Shown: positions 12,495 through 25,213, counted from the first letter of the stretch. The stretch: 64,000 nucleotides of DNA from Xylogone sp. PMI_703 (GCA_021399445.1 JAJTUQ010000004.1:3410001-3474000), one strand, 5' to 3'. The notes: a model not told the origin generated them from the letters alone. A program made the numbers and translations.

Positions 12495-13057
12495 ATACTT
12501 ACAATATCCCCCCTTTCCCTACTCCCCTCCCTCTAACATGTATGCAGTATTAACAGCGTCGAACCTGGGAACCCCTTTTTCATGTGCGACGAGCGCGCAC
12601 TCACAGTTTTATGCCCAACCATCAGCTCATTGTTCGTGGGTCTATATAATCGGGTGGAGACCAGGCTAGCAGTACCTGTGGCCAAACAACATACGTCGTT
12701 CGGTAAGGAGAGGTAGTTATCTCAAACAAGAGTACAGCTGTTGCTAGCGAGGTGATCTTGCCAGTGCAAGATTGAGTCGATATGTCTATCAAATTGGTCA
12801 ATTACGGGATTGGAGTTTAAATATGGCAGTACTGGTCATGCAGTTCTGGGTTGTCCTAGCCACATTTCCATCATTATCAGCGGAATCATCGCCTGTGCAA
12901 CTGGTTTCCATAGAAAAGAGAGTAGCAGGGAGTGGGAATATATTCAAGGCTCCTAATTTTCTTGTGGGTTTGTCTTAGCTGAACCAAACTACCTCTATGG
13001 TCAAAAGTCAAATCGTACCTTAGGTTTAAGGAGGGGTGCATTGAAGTACTTTAAGCT

Positions 13058-14323
13058 CTATTCCATGCCTTCCATCAGCTCAACTCGGTCGAGAATCATT
13101 CCTCTTCTTCCAATCCAATCTCGTAGAGTCTCCCAATCTTCACCTTCCTCGTCTCCCCTCTTCCACTTCTCACGGAAGCCCCATGAAACGGCCACTTTAT
13201 CTATTGCAGCTCGTTCTTCCTCTCTAATCCATCGCTCCCTCAGAGGTAGTCCCACAGCCCAAGTTACGCGATCCATTTGATCATTGGCAGTAGTAAGAGC
13301 AACCACTCCTATCGATGCCGTTAGGCCCACATAGGCCAATAGACCTGCAAAAGCAACGTTGGTAGCCATCGCAGGATCCATAGTGTCTTGGAAAAGGGCC
13401 ATCTTGGTAGCAGCTTGATATGCAGCAAATGGAGCGAGCGACAAGGCGGCTGTTGGAACTAAAGCTGTTTTGATAAACTTTGCTCTTCGAAAAGCCTTTG
13501 CAGAATATGTGTTTTCTATAATATCTAGTGCAACTTCTAACTCTTTGGTGGTGATTGCTGCTTGCAGCGCACGATCTGCAACTTCCTTTGGGACGGCATT
13601 GGCTGGTTTGTTTGGGTTCGGTTGTGAATATTTTATGGGGGACGTATTTGGCTGGGGGATAGGTTTATGACCATAAAGATGAAAGACTTCGGGAAATGTC
13701 TCTGGCTTGCCAAGTGTGGACTGTATTGCAACATACTTCTCTAGGATAGAAGGAGCAATGAAAACTATAGGGTCCCTAGCAATAGAATATACAATCCCAG
13801 AGAGCTCGTTGATAAGGCGTTTCATTGCTCGATCATGCTTCTCTGGTTTAATTTCTTTCGTACTTGTTTCGTCTAGGGATAATAAGGCCGATGCCGCAGT
13901 GCTGTCAGTCGTTTCGACTTCGGGAACAGCTGGATCCAACACAAGCTCGCTGGCTAGAATCTCACATTGGTTCAGCAACTTGAGAATTTCTGCCTCGGAT
14001 GGTGCCGTTTCTTTAGATAATAACTCCTCACAAGCTTTTTTGATCTCTTCTAGCTCTTTCCTCACTCTTAGAGAAACCGCATCACCAACAATGTATGACC
14101 GTGCATTACTTCTAGAAGTACGAATAGTTGACTGGATCGGTTTGGAGGATACTGGAGATGTTTGAGGCTTCGAGACATGCAATCTCCGGGAAGTTGCGAA
14201 ATGCTTGACGGCAATGGTGGGTTGACGAGGGGTATATCGAGGTCTGGCTAGGTTTTGTTTAGCTAGAATGAAGTCGCAGAGCTGGCATATATCGCCTTGC
14301 GATCGCAAAATACGCCGTGACAT
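13058..14323 (-). CDS. Conserved fungal protein, probable mitochondrial membrane protein
   Basis: A single uninterrupted frame encodes 421 residues from the ATG at 14323. The N terminus is rich in Arg, Ser and Thr and nearly free of acidic residues for about 65 positions, consistent with mitochondrial import; it includes a CxxC pair in DICQLCDF. The central part is helical and partly acidic. Two hydrophobic segments follow, around ALVPTAALSLAPFAAYQAAT and NVAFAGLLAYVGLTASIGVV, then a charged C-terminal tail containing VTWAVGLPLRERWIREEERA. I do not recognise the family and assign no function. It is head-to-head with the WIP-like gene across 390 bp. That it is a real gene is supported by the long intronless frame and protein-like composition. 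Confidence 0.75.
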   Translation of the reverse strand: MSRRILRSQGDICQLCDFILAKQNLARPRYTPRQPTIAVKHFATSRRLHVSKPQTSPVSSKPIQSTIRTSRSNARSYIVGDAVSLRVRKELEEIKKACEELLSKETAPSEAEILKLLNQCEILASELVLDPAVPEVETTDSTAASALLSLDETSTKEIKPEKHDRAMKRLINELSGIVYSIARDPIVFIAPSILEKYVAIQSTLGKPETFPEVFHLYGHKPIPQPNTSPIKYSQPNPNKPANAVPKEVADRALQAAITTKELEVALDIIENTYSAKAFRRAKFIKTALVPTAALSLAPFAAYQAATKMALFQDTMDPAMATNVAFAGLLAYVGLTASIGVVALTTANDQMDRVTWAVGLPLRERWIREEERAAIDKVAVSWGFREKWKRGDEEGEDWETLRDWIGRRGMILDRVELMEGME

Positions 14324-14713
14324 TTTGGGAGTGGAATGGTGAGTCTCTCTGACCTAATTGCATTGCCAATGGACTTGTCGACGTCGAAGTAACCTCGAAG
14401 CATAAAATAGTGTGTCGACGGAGCTCCCCTCTGACCCCTGCATGCTGACTAACCGGGTCGTTGAGCCTTAAGTTGACTTCTTGCCCGCGCCACGAATCTG
14501 TGACGACGATCCTCCACTAACCACCCTCCGAGGGTTTCCAAGATTGCAGCTTCTCCAGGCACCGGCGATATCACATTTAAAAGGCGCAATTCTCCTCACG
14601 AGATGCGATTCAATCCGACATCTTTCCACTGAACCTAATGCCGCAGTACTATCTACCATCTATTGAAGTGATTGAACTACAAGTCTAAAACCTGGGGAAC
14701 TTCCTGCGCGACC
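14324..14713. promoter_or_regulatory. Divergent intergenic region, mitochondrial protein / WIP-like
   Basis: This 390-bp gap lies between two divergently oriented starts. No defined regulatory motif is identified. A short frame at 14481-14666 lacks protein-family features and is not called as a gene. Confidence 0.45.
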
Positions 14714-16320
14714 ATGCCTCCTCCACCTCCACCACCTCCTCCGCCGCCTGGATTTGGAGGACCTCCTCCTCCGCCTCCTCCTCCTCCTGGAGGCATACCT
14801 AAACCACCATCTGGAAAAGGGAGGGTGAGCTTACTCTCTGCAGTGTCATTGACGTATCTAGTGCCGTGGACTTACTGACTGATTGCTTGTAGGGCGCTCT
14901 TCTTTCTGATATCCACAAAGGAGCTGCATTACGGAAAACAGTCACGAACGATCGATCGGCCCCTGTGATAGGAAAGGTAGCTGGTGGACCTGGACCGTCA
15001 CCTTTAGGAGGAGCACCTCCTGTGCCTGGGCTAGCAAAACCGCCAGGAGGACTTGCGCCGCCAGTTCCAGGAAACAGAGCCAGAAGTGCTAGTGATGCTA
15101 CAGCCCGTGACAGTGTTAGCTCAGCTGCAGTAGATGCACCTCCTCAATTAGCAGGGCTCTTTGCTGGAGGTATCCCAAAATTGAAGAAAAGGGGGGGCGG
15201 TATCGATACAGGCGGTGTGTTCTTGAAATCTCATTAAAGATTATAGCACTTTGCTAATTCCTGTCTAGCAACCCAAGATGCTCCTTATTCGTCTGATCCG
15301 GAGCCTCCTAGTATATCTGCCCCTCGACCTCCGACCTCAGCAGCACCGCCAGTGCCTCCTCCAGTACCACCCGTTGTCAAGTCAACGCCACCAACCCCAT
15401 CGGCCACTCCTCCAGTGATTCCTTCAGTTGCTAATCTTCGAAAAACTCTTGGAGCTACAGGGCCAAGGCCTGCATCATCAACATCACTTCGTGGACCGCC
15501 TCCTCCCATTGGCAAGAAACCACCACCTCCACCTGGAGGGCGCAAACCATCATTAAGTCCTCATCAACCACCTCCAGTCCCTCCCTCGGCCGCTCCGGCA
15601 CCTCCACCTCCGCCAGCTGTAGCTCCTCGACCTCCCGCTCCACCAGTATCAGCTCCGGTCCCACCGCCGCCTCCAGTATCTGCACCAAGACCTCCTCCTC
15701 CACCATCATCCGCTCCAGCTCCTCCTCCCCCTCCACCATCATCGGCGCCAGCTCCCCCACCTCCGCCTCCGCCGTCTGCAGCACCGGTTCCTCCATCTCC
15801 ACCTCCTCCACCTCCTTCAGCGGCTCCTCGACCGCCATCAAGTGGGAGTTCTCGACCTCCAGCGCCACCTCCTCCTTCACCACCACCAACATCACCTCCA
15901 GTTACGAATGGCGCTGGGCAAAGTTTAGCGATGCAAGCAGCTATCCGTGCGGCATCAACGGCTACTGCTGCACATCACCCACCACCACCGCCGCCGCCAG
16001 CACCTGTAAATGGACGAAGCTCGGCTCCAACGCTGTCCCTTCCTCCACCCGCACCTCCTGCACCAGTATCGCGGCCTCGCTCACAGGCACCTGTGAGCAC
16101 ATCGCTGTTAGATGCAAGTTCTTATACGTTGTCATCTAATGGTAGTCTACCTAAGAGTCCAAGTCCGGATCGCGGGGGACGGATATTCATAACAGATAAC
16201 CGATGGAAATTTCAAGACGACAGCATGCTCCCCAAGCCGAGGGAGTTCATAGGAGGACCCAAAAAATACCGTGCAGGGCGGGGCAGCAGTGTGCCGTTGG
16301 ATTTGAGTTTGTTTGAATAA
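14714..16320 (+). CDS. WIP/verprolin-like actin regulator with WH2 domains
   Basis: Three exons, 14714-14824, 14893-15214 and 15269-16320, encode 494 residues, over half of them Pro, Ser or Ala. The N terminus is a poly-Pro tract, followed by a WH2 actin-binding motif GALLSDIHKGAALRKT whose first residues are joined by splicing at 14824/14893. A second WH2-like segment (LAGLFAGGIPKLKKRGGG) closes exon 2. Exon 3 is a long chain of PPPPP-type profilin and SH3 ligands. The C terminus, RWKFQDDSMLPKPREF followed by a basic tail, resembles the WASP-binding region of WIP and yeast Vrp1. Proteins of this type stabilise WASP/Las17 and deliver actin for Arp2/3-driven endocytic patches. The ATG at 14714 was chosen because it begins the proline tract. 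Confidence 0.9.
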
Positions 16321-17097
16321 GAGTATTTTCTTTTAATTCTCGGATCCTTGACAATAACAGCATTAACCCCGGAGGCGTTACTTACAGCAAAGGGCACATC
16401 TCAGCGGGCGGGCCTTGGTTTTGGGAACGGAGTATCAGGCTGGAGGGGCATAAAGTAGTAGAGCTTTTGGCAGGGGCTTGAGTTGGAGTCCACGTGTATC
16501 ATGTAGCTCGGATGGAGACCTGCAGAAAGCGAATCCGTTTCTTGACAAATCATCAGTTTGCCCTAATTAGACATCATTTTCCCCCTAATGACGTGCCGAA
16601 GCGCATCGATCCAGCTGTGATGTGTTACGACGTTCCGAATGATGAGCTGTTTGGTCTGCTGCATCCTGTATGTACTATGTATAGTGTGTGTAGTGTACTA
16701 ATCGGGGTGAGGCGGTGCCAAATAAGAGTACACTGATTTTGGGGGCACGGCCACAACGAGTATCGTGGCGGGTGCAAAAACGCAGCGACTAAGGCACGTT
16801 ACTGACCAAACTAAGCGCCCCTGACGCCTCGGGACTCCACCAGCCAGAAGCGCACGGGAAAGGTTTAAAAGGACACGGTAAGACTACGGTAGGCGAGCCC
16901 GCGGCATCCAGCCAGAACCTAGAGGGTGCGCAGAGTAAGCTGCAATCTTGACAACTCGCCTTTCAACTCAAAGCGCCTTCCTTCACTTCTCCCTCTCCTC
17001 TTCCAGCTCTAGTATCTTCTGCTTCCATTCTCTCACAACTGCTTCTGGGCGTGCCTGCGTGATTTGGTCAACTCTTATTCTCAGCAGGACTGCGACA
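16321..17097. promoter_or_regulatory. Intergenic region upstream of the Erv29 gene
   Basis: The region holds the 3' end of the WIP-like gene and the promoter of the next gene. A pyrimidine-rich tract at about 16978-17040 (repeated CTTC and CTCC) lies directly before the Erv29 start. Such tracts are common near transcription starts of highly expressed filamentous-fungal genes. No separate gene is seen. Confidence 0.5.
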
Positions 17098-18295
<1,198 letters not shown>

Positions 18296-19090
18296 TTGAG
18301 GAAGGATAACGTGAAAATACGAAAACTGAAAATGAGATACTGGAGTATGAAAACGGAAGAGTCCTGCATTAAGGTGGAGTTTTTTTTTTGGGCGCACGAC
18401 GAGAGTATCTTCTGGTTAACATAAATACTTCTTTCTTTGGCTTTGACCCAGGAGTTAGGAGAGCATGGCTCGAAGCTTAGTCTCAAAATCGATAATGTCA
18501 TATGCGTATGAATTTTTATTCTTAACCACTCATGACGCTCTCCCAGCTGCTTTAGATAGCTTTTCTAGATTCATGATGTCAAAGGAACGAAACTTCACAC
18601 ATTGGACGATATCACACAATCTTCAATTTCTATTGGGTAGCACAAAGAAGCAGAATAATAGATTCGCTCGTACAAACCTACGCCACATATCGGGCTATTA
18701 GTCTTCGGGAAATCTTTAAGGCGCCTTCCATGCATGCCACACTGCCACGTTTTTCAGCCTGTCGGATTGATCAGCGCCCGATCCAGTAGCGAAGCACACA
18801 AGATCTGATCTAATGCCAGAAGTCAGCAGTGGGCTTCTCTGTAAAATAATATATTTATAAACCTGGCCACTGCCAGCTGTATATCTGCAGTCTCACCGTC
18901 TCTCATTCAGCCGCAGTGTCCCAGCTTACGTGCGTTTGAATATAAGGGCTTATGAAAGTTTCTTTTCTATCTTCAGTTCTAGAACATAAGCATTACGAGC
19001 ATTTTCTTCACCCTAGTCCTGTTTGATGTATGCACTCGGTAGAAACACCGCTGTTTTAAGATTCACGAGCAGACCCGGTGAAGCTACACC
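18296..19090. other. Intergenic region between Erv29 and the HeLo gene
   Basis: Short open frames here are not protein-like. A poly-T run near 18380 falls in the likely Erv29 3' region. Sequence just before 19091 should hold the promoter of the HeLo-domain gene. Confidence 0.55.
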
Positions 19091-20746
19091 ATGGCTGAGG
19101 TCCTTGGCACGGCGCTGAGCTTAGTTGGAGGGATTGGTGTACTGGGGCAAATATTCGATGGCTGTATCAAAGCCTACGCTTTCTTTACCACAGCCAGCAA
19201 CCTCGGCCGGGACAGTGAGCGCTTACTGTGCAAGATCCGGATCGAGGAGATGCGATTGCATGTCTGGGGCCGAGAGTGGGGGGTTGTTGAAGGCCGCCTA
19301 GAAGCGCATCTACAGGCTGAGAAGAATGCTGGGAATGAGCGTATGAGAGCGCTGGCAACTCAGATTCTTACGGAGTTATACAAGACCATTACGGATTTCA
19401 ATAAGCTCAAGGACAAGTACGGCTTAGGAGAGGAACCAACTAGTCCTGAGAATGAGAAAACTACTTCGAAGAGAGCGGGATCTGAGAGTGTGACTGGGAG
19501 GATAAAAAATGAGCTCCATCTACGAGCTAGATGGGTAATCACAGACAAGGAGAAGTTCACGGTTCTGTTAGGTGACTTAAAAGATTTCAATGATGGTTTA
19601 GAACAGTTATTTCCACCGGCTAGACTGGCAACATTACATCGGTCATGGACCAACGAGTTGTTGCAGAGTGCTGAACGAGATCTAGCCAAGCTGAATCTCC
19701 TAGAGGCAGCAGCAAGCGGTGTATATCCGCAGTTAAATGCCTCAGCAAGCCTGAAGCAACTTCGAATCAATCTTGATACTAAGCCCATAGAGAAGTTTAA
19801 ACCAACATATGCATTAAAGATCAAGATGGATAATATCACATTATCTGATGGCGATCCCAGGCGAGGTCACGCCGCGTACCAGAACCCATCGACTAGCCAA
19901 CTTGACACGGTATGCATCGAATGGATACCGTATGATAAGGAAGATCTTGACCAAAGGTTGAACCACATTCGGCGTATCGATGACCTTGCGCGTATGATCC
20001 ACAGCGCATCCGATAGACATCCAGATCTTCATACTGTGGACTGCCTGGGCTATACTGACGACACAGTCAAAGGCCGATATGGTCTAGTATATAAAACCCC
20101 AGAAACGTCATCATCGACGCTTAATGCCTTAATTTCAAGCAAAGATCTAAGGACACCAGAGTTGGGCGACAGATTCAGACTTGCACATACACTAGCTGTA
20201 GCCCTGTGGTCGTTTCATTCACTTGACTGCCTCCATAAGTCGTTTTGCAGTTCCAATATTCTCTTCTTCCCCTCGGCCTTTTCAGCTGCTGCTACGCGCA
20301 TGACTGCAACAGCTGCCAGTATTCCCGACATCTCTTCTCCATATGTGCTAGGCTTCGATGCCTCCCGGCCAGATTCTATCGATGAGTTTTCCGTGGCTTC
20401 TCAAAATCCAACTGCGTCAGATCTTCATCGACATCCAAATTCACTGAATGGTCTCTCGAGAAAGCCCTATTGCAAATCATATGACATATATAGTCTAGGA
20501 CTGCTGCTCTTGGAAATTGGATTGTGGAAAGTCTTACAGGAATACTATCGTCCCCATTATTCAGCAACAAAGTTCAGAGACAAGGTCGTTATACAGAACT
20601 TAGTGCCCAATCTGAATAGCAAGACAGGACGAATATATAGAGAGGTAGTGGAGCGTTGCTTGTTAGCCAAAGAGGACCTGACCGGTGAAGAGGCAGGTCT
20701 ACTGATGGAATATGTGGTAGGCACTCTGGAAAGCCTTCGAGTATAG
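19091..20746 (+). CDS. HeLo-domain protein with C-terminal pseudokinase-like domain
   Basis: A single 551-residue frame with the start in a CACCATGG context. Residues 1 to about 210 fit the HeLo domain (prion-inhibition and propagation family, as in HET-S): hydrophobic N-terminal helix VLGTALSLVGGIGVLGQIF, then NLGRDSERLLCKIRIEEMRL and HVWGREWGV. Residues about 270-545 resemble a protein kinase fold but have lost catalysis. The catalytic loop reads HKSFCSSNILFF from His382, with the HRD Asp replaced; the metal-binding DFG is GFDAS at 421-425; no glycine loop or VAIK Lys is evident. The helix DIYSLGLLLLEIGLW at 465 matches the DVWSLG region of kinases. HeLo domains are membrane-targeting death effectors in fungi. 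The regulatory role of the kinase-like part is inferred from MLKL-type architectures. It is tail-to-tail with a Zn2Cys6 regulator, 39 bp apart. Confidence 0.85.
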   Translation: MAEVLGTALSLVGGIGVLGQIFDGCIKAYAFFTTASNLGRDSERLLCKIRIEEMRLHVWGREWGVVEGRLEAHLQAEKNAGNERMRALATQILTELYKTITDFNKLKDKYGLGEEPTSPENEKTTSKRAGSESVTGRIKNELHLRARWVITDKEKFTVLLGDLKDFNDGLEQLFPPARLATLHRSWTNELLQSAERDLAKLNLLEAAASGVYPQLNASASLKQLRINLDTKPIEKFKPTYALKIKMDNITLSDGDPRRGHAAYQNPSTSQLDTVCIEWIPYDKEDLDQRLNHIRRIDDLARMIHSASDRHPDLHTVDCLGYTDDTVKGRYGLVYKTPETSSSTLNALISSKDLRTPELGDRFRLAHTLAVALWSFHSLDCLHKSFCSSNILFFPSAFSAAATRMTATAASIPDISSPYVLGFDASRPDSIDEFSVASQNPTASDLHRHPNSLNGLSRKPYCKSYDIYSLGLLLLEIGLWKVLQEYYRPHYSATKFRDKVVIQNLVPNLNSKTGRIYREVVERCLLAKEDLTGEEAGLLMEYVVGTLESLRV

Positions 20747-20785
20747 ACAAAGAAATAAACGTTATTGATGAAACAACATCCAGTC

Positions 20786-22051
20786 CTAAGGAATGACGAG
20801 ATTGTCGATTGCTCTTTTCGCTATCTGAATAATCTGTAAACAGGTCCTAGGCTCTGAAGCGGACTGGCCACAGTAATGCTTTGCATCAACGAATCCGGCA
20901 GCAACCGTTGCATCTATACGGTTATGCCTGGTCTCTTGGCGAAGTTGAAGCTCTGATACCAGATCTCTTAATCCTTTTCGTTTGAATCCTTGTTGATCAT
21001 AACCATAAATGTCCATTCTAAGCAAAGCGCGCACTGCATTTCTCCATTGTGAGGGTTGAAGTTCAACCCGATTGAAGAAAAGGGCGCTTTCTTTGCACGT
21101 GGAGTCATGTTCGACGGCATTTAACTTGCCACAAATTCCACCGTACTCTTGGAGACAGAAGGTTTTTGTTTGATCCGCTGCAATCGCTACATCTGTTTCC
21201 TCATCAATCATCTTAAGAAGCCGTACATAACCATCGGCAATAATGGGTAAAATGGTGCCCAGAAGCATCATGTTCTGAAAAGCAGCCATTGGAGGATCAA
21301 GTTCAGTGATAAGGACCATACCGCATTGTGGGCAATATAAAGCTCGTTCTGCTGTCACTGCCGCACTGCGGACAGTAAATAAGGCAGTCTTGATATCAGA
21401 AGGAAACTCTTGTAATGATGCCAAGGAGAGGTACATAGTGGCCAAACAACCACATGGGCCAGCCGTTGATGTCTTTTGGGAGTTTGTAGCATCATGAACA
21501 GTTGATTGCACTTCAGAGTTCATGACCTGGATGTTTTGATCGGAAGAAGAACTGTTGCCTAGTTCAAGGAGGAAATCGAAGTCTCCAAAGCTGTCTGGAC
21601 CTTCCATCTCTCCTCTGGGACGGTAAGTCCAAATAGGTGAAAGGTCTCTTGGTGTGTTTTGATCTGCTGTGATCTCATTTGAATCTATTGGAATGTCCGT
21701 AAAATATGGGTCTGGTATTGAGATATCGTGGTAAGAATCCTGTATATCAGTAGCGATAGGCTGGAGTGTATGACCGGATTCTTGAACTTTATCATCTGGG
21801 AGGATAATGTCTTTGGACGTCTCAGTAGGTCTCTTTTTTCTAGGTCTACCCATAGGTTTCTGCTCGGAATAATGGCATGCTATGCCTTCTTTCCTACAGC
21901 GCTCACAGCCATCTGGCTCTTTTGAACAGGCAAGCTTTCGTGACCCTAGGCGGGTTAGTAATCAATAGACCCCCTGAGCTATTGTTTTCATACTGCATTC
22001 ATCACAGGCTTTGTGTTTTATAGAATTCTTCGTATTTTGTAATGACGCCAT
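20786..22051 (-). CDS. Zn2Cys6 transcription factor
   Basis: Two exons, 22051-21994 and 21945-20786, encode 405 residues. Splicing across the 48-nt intron completes a binuclear zinc cluster at residues 16-43 with spacing C-x2-C-x6-C-x6-C-x2-C-x6-C; the intron falls directly after the second cysteine (CDEC, then RSRKLAC). A basic stretch GRPRKKRP follows and may be both DNA-contact linker and nuclear signal. The middle is acidic and disordered. The C-terminal half (CGCLATMYLSLASLQEFP onward) is helical and resembles the regulatory region of AflR-like fungal factors, though this is a weak resemblance. Without the first exon the frame would start at Met in MGRPRKK and lack a DNA-binding domain. 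The gene is divergent from ERB1 across 263 bp. Targets are unknown. Confidence 0.88.
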
Positions 22052-22314
22052 TATGAAATATCACTACGAAAGTCCATAAACATTAATTATGAAGTTTTTC
22101 TTTGAAACTTGCTCAGCTGAGTGATGAGCTGGATTGATGACAGAGCTCGGGGGATTAATGCGGCCGCTCAGTGGGTGGTGAGTGGCTACGGGCGCCCTTT
22201 GGTACCCCTGCACAAGCTGCGGCCCAAGCACAATCCATTCTTGCGCTAAGATAAGATATCAACCTTGCGAAGGAAAAAAAATATCTACAACTCTAGAATC
22301 ATAGTTTCTACACC
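22052..22314. promoter_or_regulatory. Divergent intergenic region, Zn2Cys6 factor / ERB1
   Basis: A 263-bp gap separates the two starts. A NotI-like GCGGCCGC lies near 22160. Shared promoter function is inferred only from orientation and distance. Confidence 0.45.
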
Positions 22315-24705
22315 ATGGCGCCGTCAACGGTCCTCCGAAAGCGCAAAGCGGTCACCCGCGATGTTCCTGAGTTATCGGATGCCGAATCGGAGAACGAATT
22401 TGGGGACGGGCTATTGGAAGGAATCCTGTCGGAGAGTGAGGACTCAGAAGGCAGTGCTGCGGATAACAGCGAGACGGACGAAGACGAAGATGAGGACGAG
22501 GATGAGCTAGAGGAGCTCGATAGCGATGAATTACCATCGGAGGATGAAGAGGTCAATGCGGAGAGGGGTGCAAAATTAGACAAGAAAGCCAATGGCTCGA
22601 AAGATGGGGAATGGATAAACTCTCTTAAGACATCTCCACCAGAAGATGACGAGGATAAACCGAACTACATCGTTACTAAGGACGCCAATGGGGGAGAGCG
22701 ATATGTATATGCTGAAATTGATCCTGTGTACGACTCAGATGATTCTGATGCGCTCGAAACGACAAATACGATTGGCAATATTCCCCTTTCGTTTTACGAT
22801 GCCTACCCTCATATTGGTTATGATATCAATGGCAAGAAAATCATGCGCCCTGCAAAGGGCGAAGCATTAGATGCTTTACTAGATAGTATCGAGGTGCCCA
22901 AGGGATGGACAGGACTTACAGATCCAGCCACTGGAAAGCCACTCAGCTTGAGCCAGGAAGAACTAGAAATTTTGCGGAAAATACAAACAAACGAGGTCCC
23001 AGAGGAGGGATATGACCCTTATCCGGTATTGTATTTCCCATTGGACAAAGTAATATTCTTCACTGACACATGATAGGCGACTGTGGAGTATTTTACCGGA
23101 ATTGAAGAGAAGATGCCTCTCAGTTCTGCTCCTGAGCCTAAACGACGTTTCCTCCCCTCGAAACACGAGGCAAAGAGAGTAATGAAAATAGTACGAGCTA
23201 TTAGGGAAGGTAGGATATTACCATATCGACCACCAGAAGAGCGCCAGCAGGAGGAAGAGGAAGAGCATTATTATGATATCTGGCAAGACGAACAACCGCG
23301 ACCAGATTACATTATGAACATTCCCGCTCCAAAATTACCTCCACCAGGCTACGATATGAGTTACAACCCACCTCCGGAGTACCTGCCATCTAAGAAGGAG
23401 AAAGAAGCCTGGGAGTCGATGGATCCAGAAGATCGAGAAAAGGAGTATCTTCCAACTGCTTATGATTCCCTACGGAAAGTCCCAGCTTATAATGAATTCA
23501 TTAAAGAGCGCTTCGAACGATGTCTCGATCTCTATCTAGCACCAAGAGTCCGCAAAAATCGACTGAACATCGATCCTGAATCGCTATTACCAAAGCTACC
23601 TAGACCAGAAGAACTAAAACCATTCCCAACTGTATGTTCTACGCTATTCCAAGGCCATGAGGGACGTGTCCGTAGTTTGGCCATTGACCCGTCTGGAGTA
23701 TGGCTCGCAAGCGGTGGTGACGATGGTACCGTCCGAGTTTGGGAGTTATTAACAGGCAGACAAGTTTGGAGCGCAAAGGTTGGAGACGAAGAAGCCGTGG
23801 ACGTTGTAAGATGGCGGCCAGGACGAGATGCCACGATCCTCTCTGCAGCAGCCGGAGAAGATATCTACCTAATTGTTCCCCCTATCACCGACCCTGAGAC
23901 TGAAGAAGCCAGCAGAGCACTTTTAGACGCAGGCTTTGGCTACGCCACCAACGCAAAACAGACTTTGACCGCACATGGCGAGAAGAAAGAACCAGTAGCA
24001 TCATGGACACGCCCAGGCTCGCGTCTTGAAGACGAAGGCATCCTTCTTAAGATCACCCTCCGCTCAACCATCAAAGTAATAACATGGCATCGACGCGGAG
24101 ACTTCTTCTCTACAGTATCCCCATCCGCCCAGAGGAGCGCTGTGGCAATCCATACTCTCTCCAAGCACCTGACTCAAATCCCCTTCCGTCGCCTCCCCGG
24201 CATTCCTCAAACAGTCCAATTCCATCCCTCGCGTCCCATTTTCTTCGTCGCCACCCAGCGCACGATCCGGAGCTACGACCTTCAGCGCCAAGAGCTGATC
24301 AAGATCCTGCAACCCGGCGCACGCTGGATCTCGTCCTTTGACGTGCACCCCGGAGGTGACAATCTCATCGTAGGTTCTTACGATCGACGATTGCTTTGGC
24401 ATGATTTGGACCTGTCAACGCGACCTTATAAGACGATGCGGTTCCACCAGAAGGCTATTCGAGCGGTCAAGTTCCACAAGGGAGGATTCCCACTGTTTGC
24501 CGATGCTAGTGATGATGGGAGCCTGCAAATTTTCCATGGTAAGGTGGTTAGTGATATGATGGAGAATGCGACGATTGTTCCCGTGAAGGTGCTCAAGGGA
24601 CATAAGGTGAAGAATGCGTTGGGGGTTATGGATGTTGATTGGCATCCTAGGGAGCCGTGGTTAGTAAGTGCTGGAGCAGATGGCACGTGTAGGCTATGGA
24701 TGTAG
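22315..24705 (+). CDS. ERB1: Ribosome biogenesis protein ERB1/BOP1
   Basis: Two exons, 22315-23025 and 23077-24705, encode 779 residues. The N terminus carries very acidic runs ([20 protein letters not shown]). Residues from about 115 to 420 form the BOP1NT domain, with [20 protein letters not shown] built across the intron and [20 protein letters not shown] following. WD40 repeats fill the C-terminal half, beginning [20 protein letters not shown] and ending [13 protein letters not shown]1 acts with NOP7 and YTM1 (human PES1-BOP1-WDR12) in the nucleolus to process 27S pre-rRNA for the 60S subunit. Length and architecture are as expected for the family. Confidence 0.96.
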
Positions 24706-25213
24706 TAAACCTTCGGCTTTTACAGCGAAAAAGTTGTCTGTACGGGGAATATTAATCATTTAAAAATGTGTTCTATGTCCATTTTCATACATAGCACAGG
24801 CGTTACAACCATTCTTTTGTAGAGAAATAAAGCTCGAATGTTATTAGAACTACAGATATGAGTATATTTCATACATAAAACTACTAGCGTCATGATATCA
24901 TAAGTACTGTAACAACGTGTTTCTAGAATACAGCACGAAAATCTATGTCGTGAGTAAAACAGTATTGATAAAGAAGAAAGAATCCCTACCGAGCATAAAG
25001 AAGCAAACCAATCTCAAGAAGGTATAGGGGAAAGAGCAAGTTAGGAACGTCAAAACAATCATAGTACGCCTGCCGTAGGAACTAGAAACCAAAGAGCAAA
25101 CACCAATCCATAATACAGGGTAAGAAAGCCGAACCCAAAAGCAAGTAGTTAATCCGAAACCAAAAAAAAGAGCCCCCCCGAACACAATAAACAATTATGC
25201 AAAAGATCCAATT
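24706..25213. other. Convergent intergenic region, ERB1 / Cys-rich orphan
   Basis: This 508-bp stretch contains the two facing 3' ends. It is rich in A on the plus strand, with an AAAAAAAGAG run near 25165. No gene is evident. Confidence 0.6.

Larger units (their letters stand above)
10894..13057. other. AT-rich intergenic region with a direct repeat
   Basis: The first ~300 bp should hold the PGK promoter. From about 11290 to 11480 the sequence is strongly AT-rich with runs of TATAGTA-like sequence. A ~118-bp direct repeat (12162-12280 and 12379-12494) is annotated separately. Short open frames such as 11709-11918 and 12772-12978 show no protein family features. Confidence 0.6.

Noticed and set aside
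15285..15895. Long minus-strand frames opposite the WIP-like gene
   Set aside because: They are Gly/Val/Glu-rich mirror frames of a proline-rich coding exon; the plus strand has WH2 motifs and proper splice sites.
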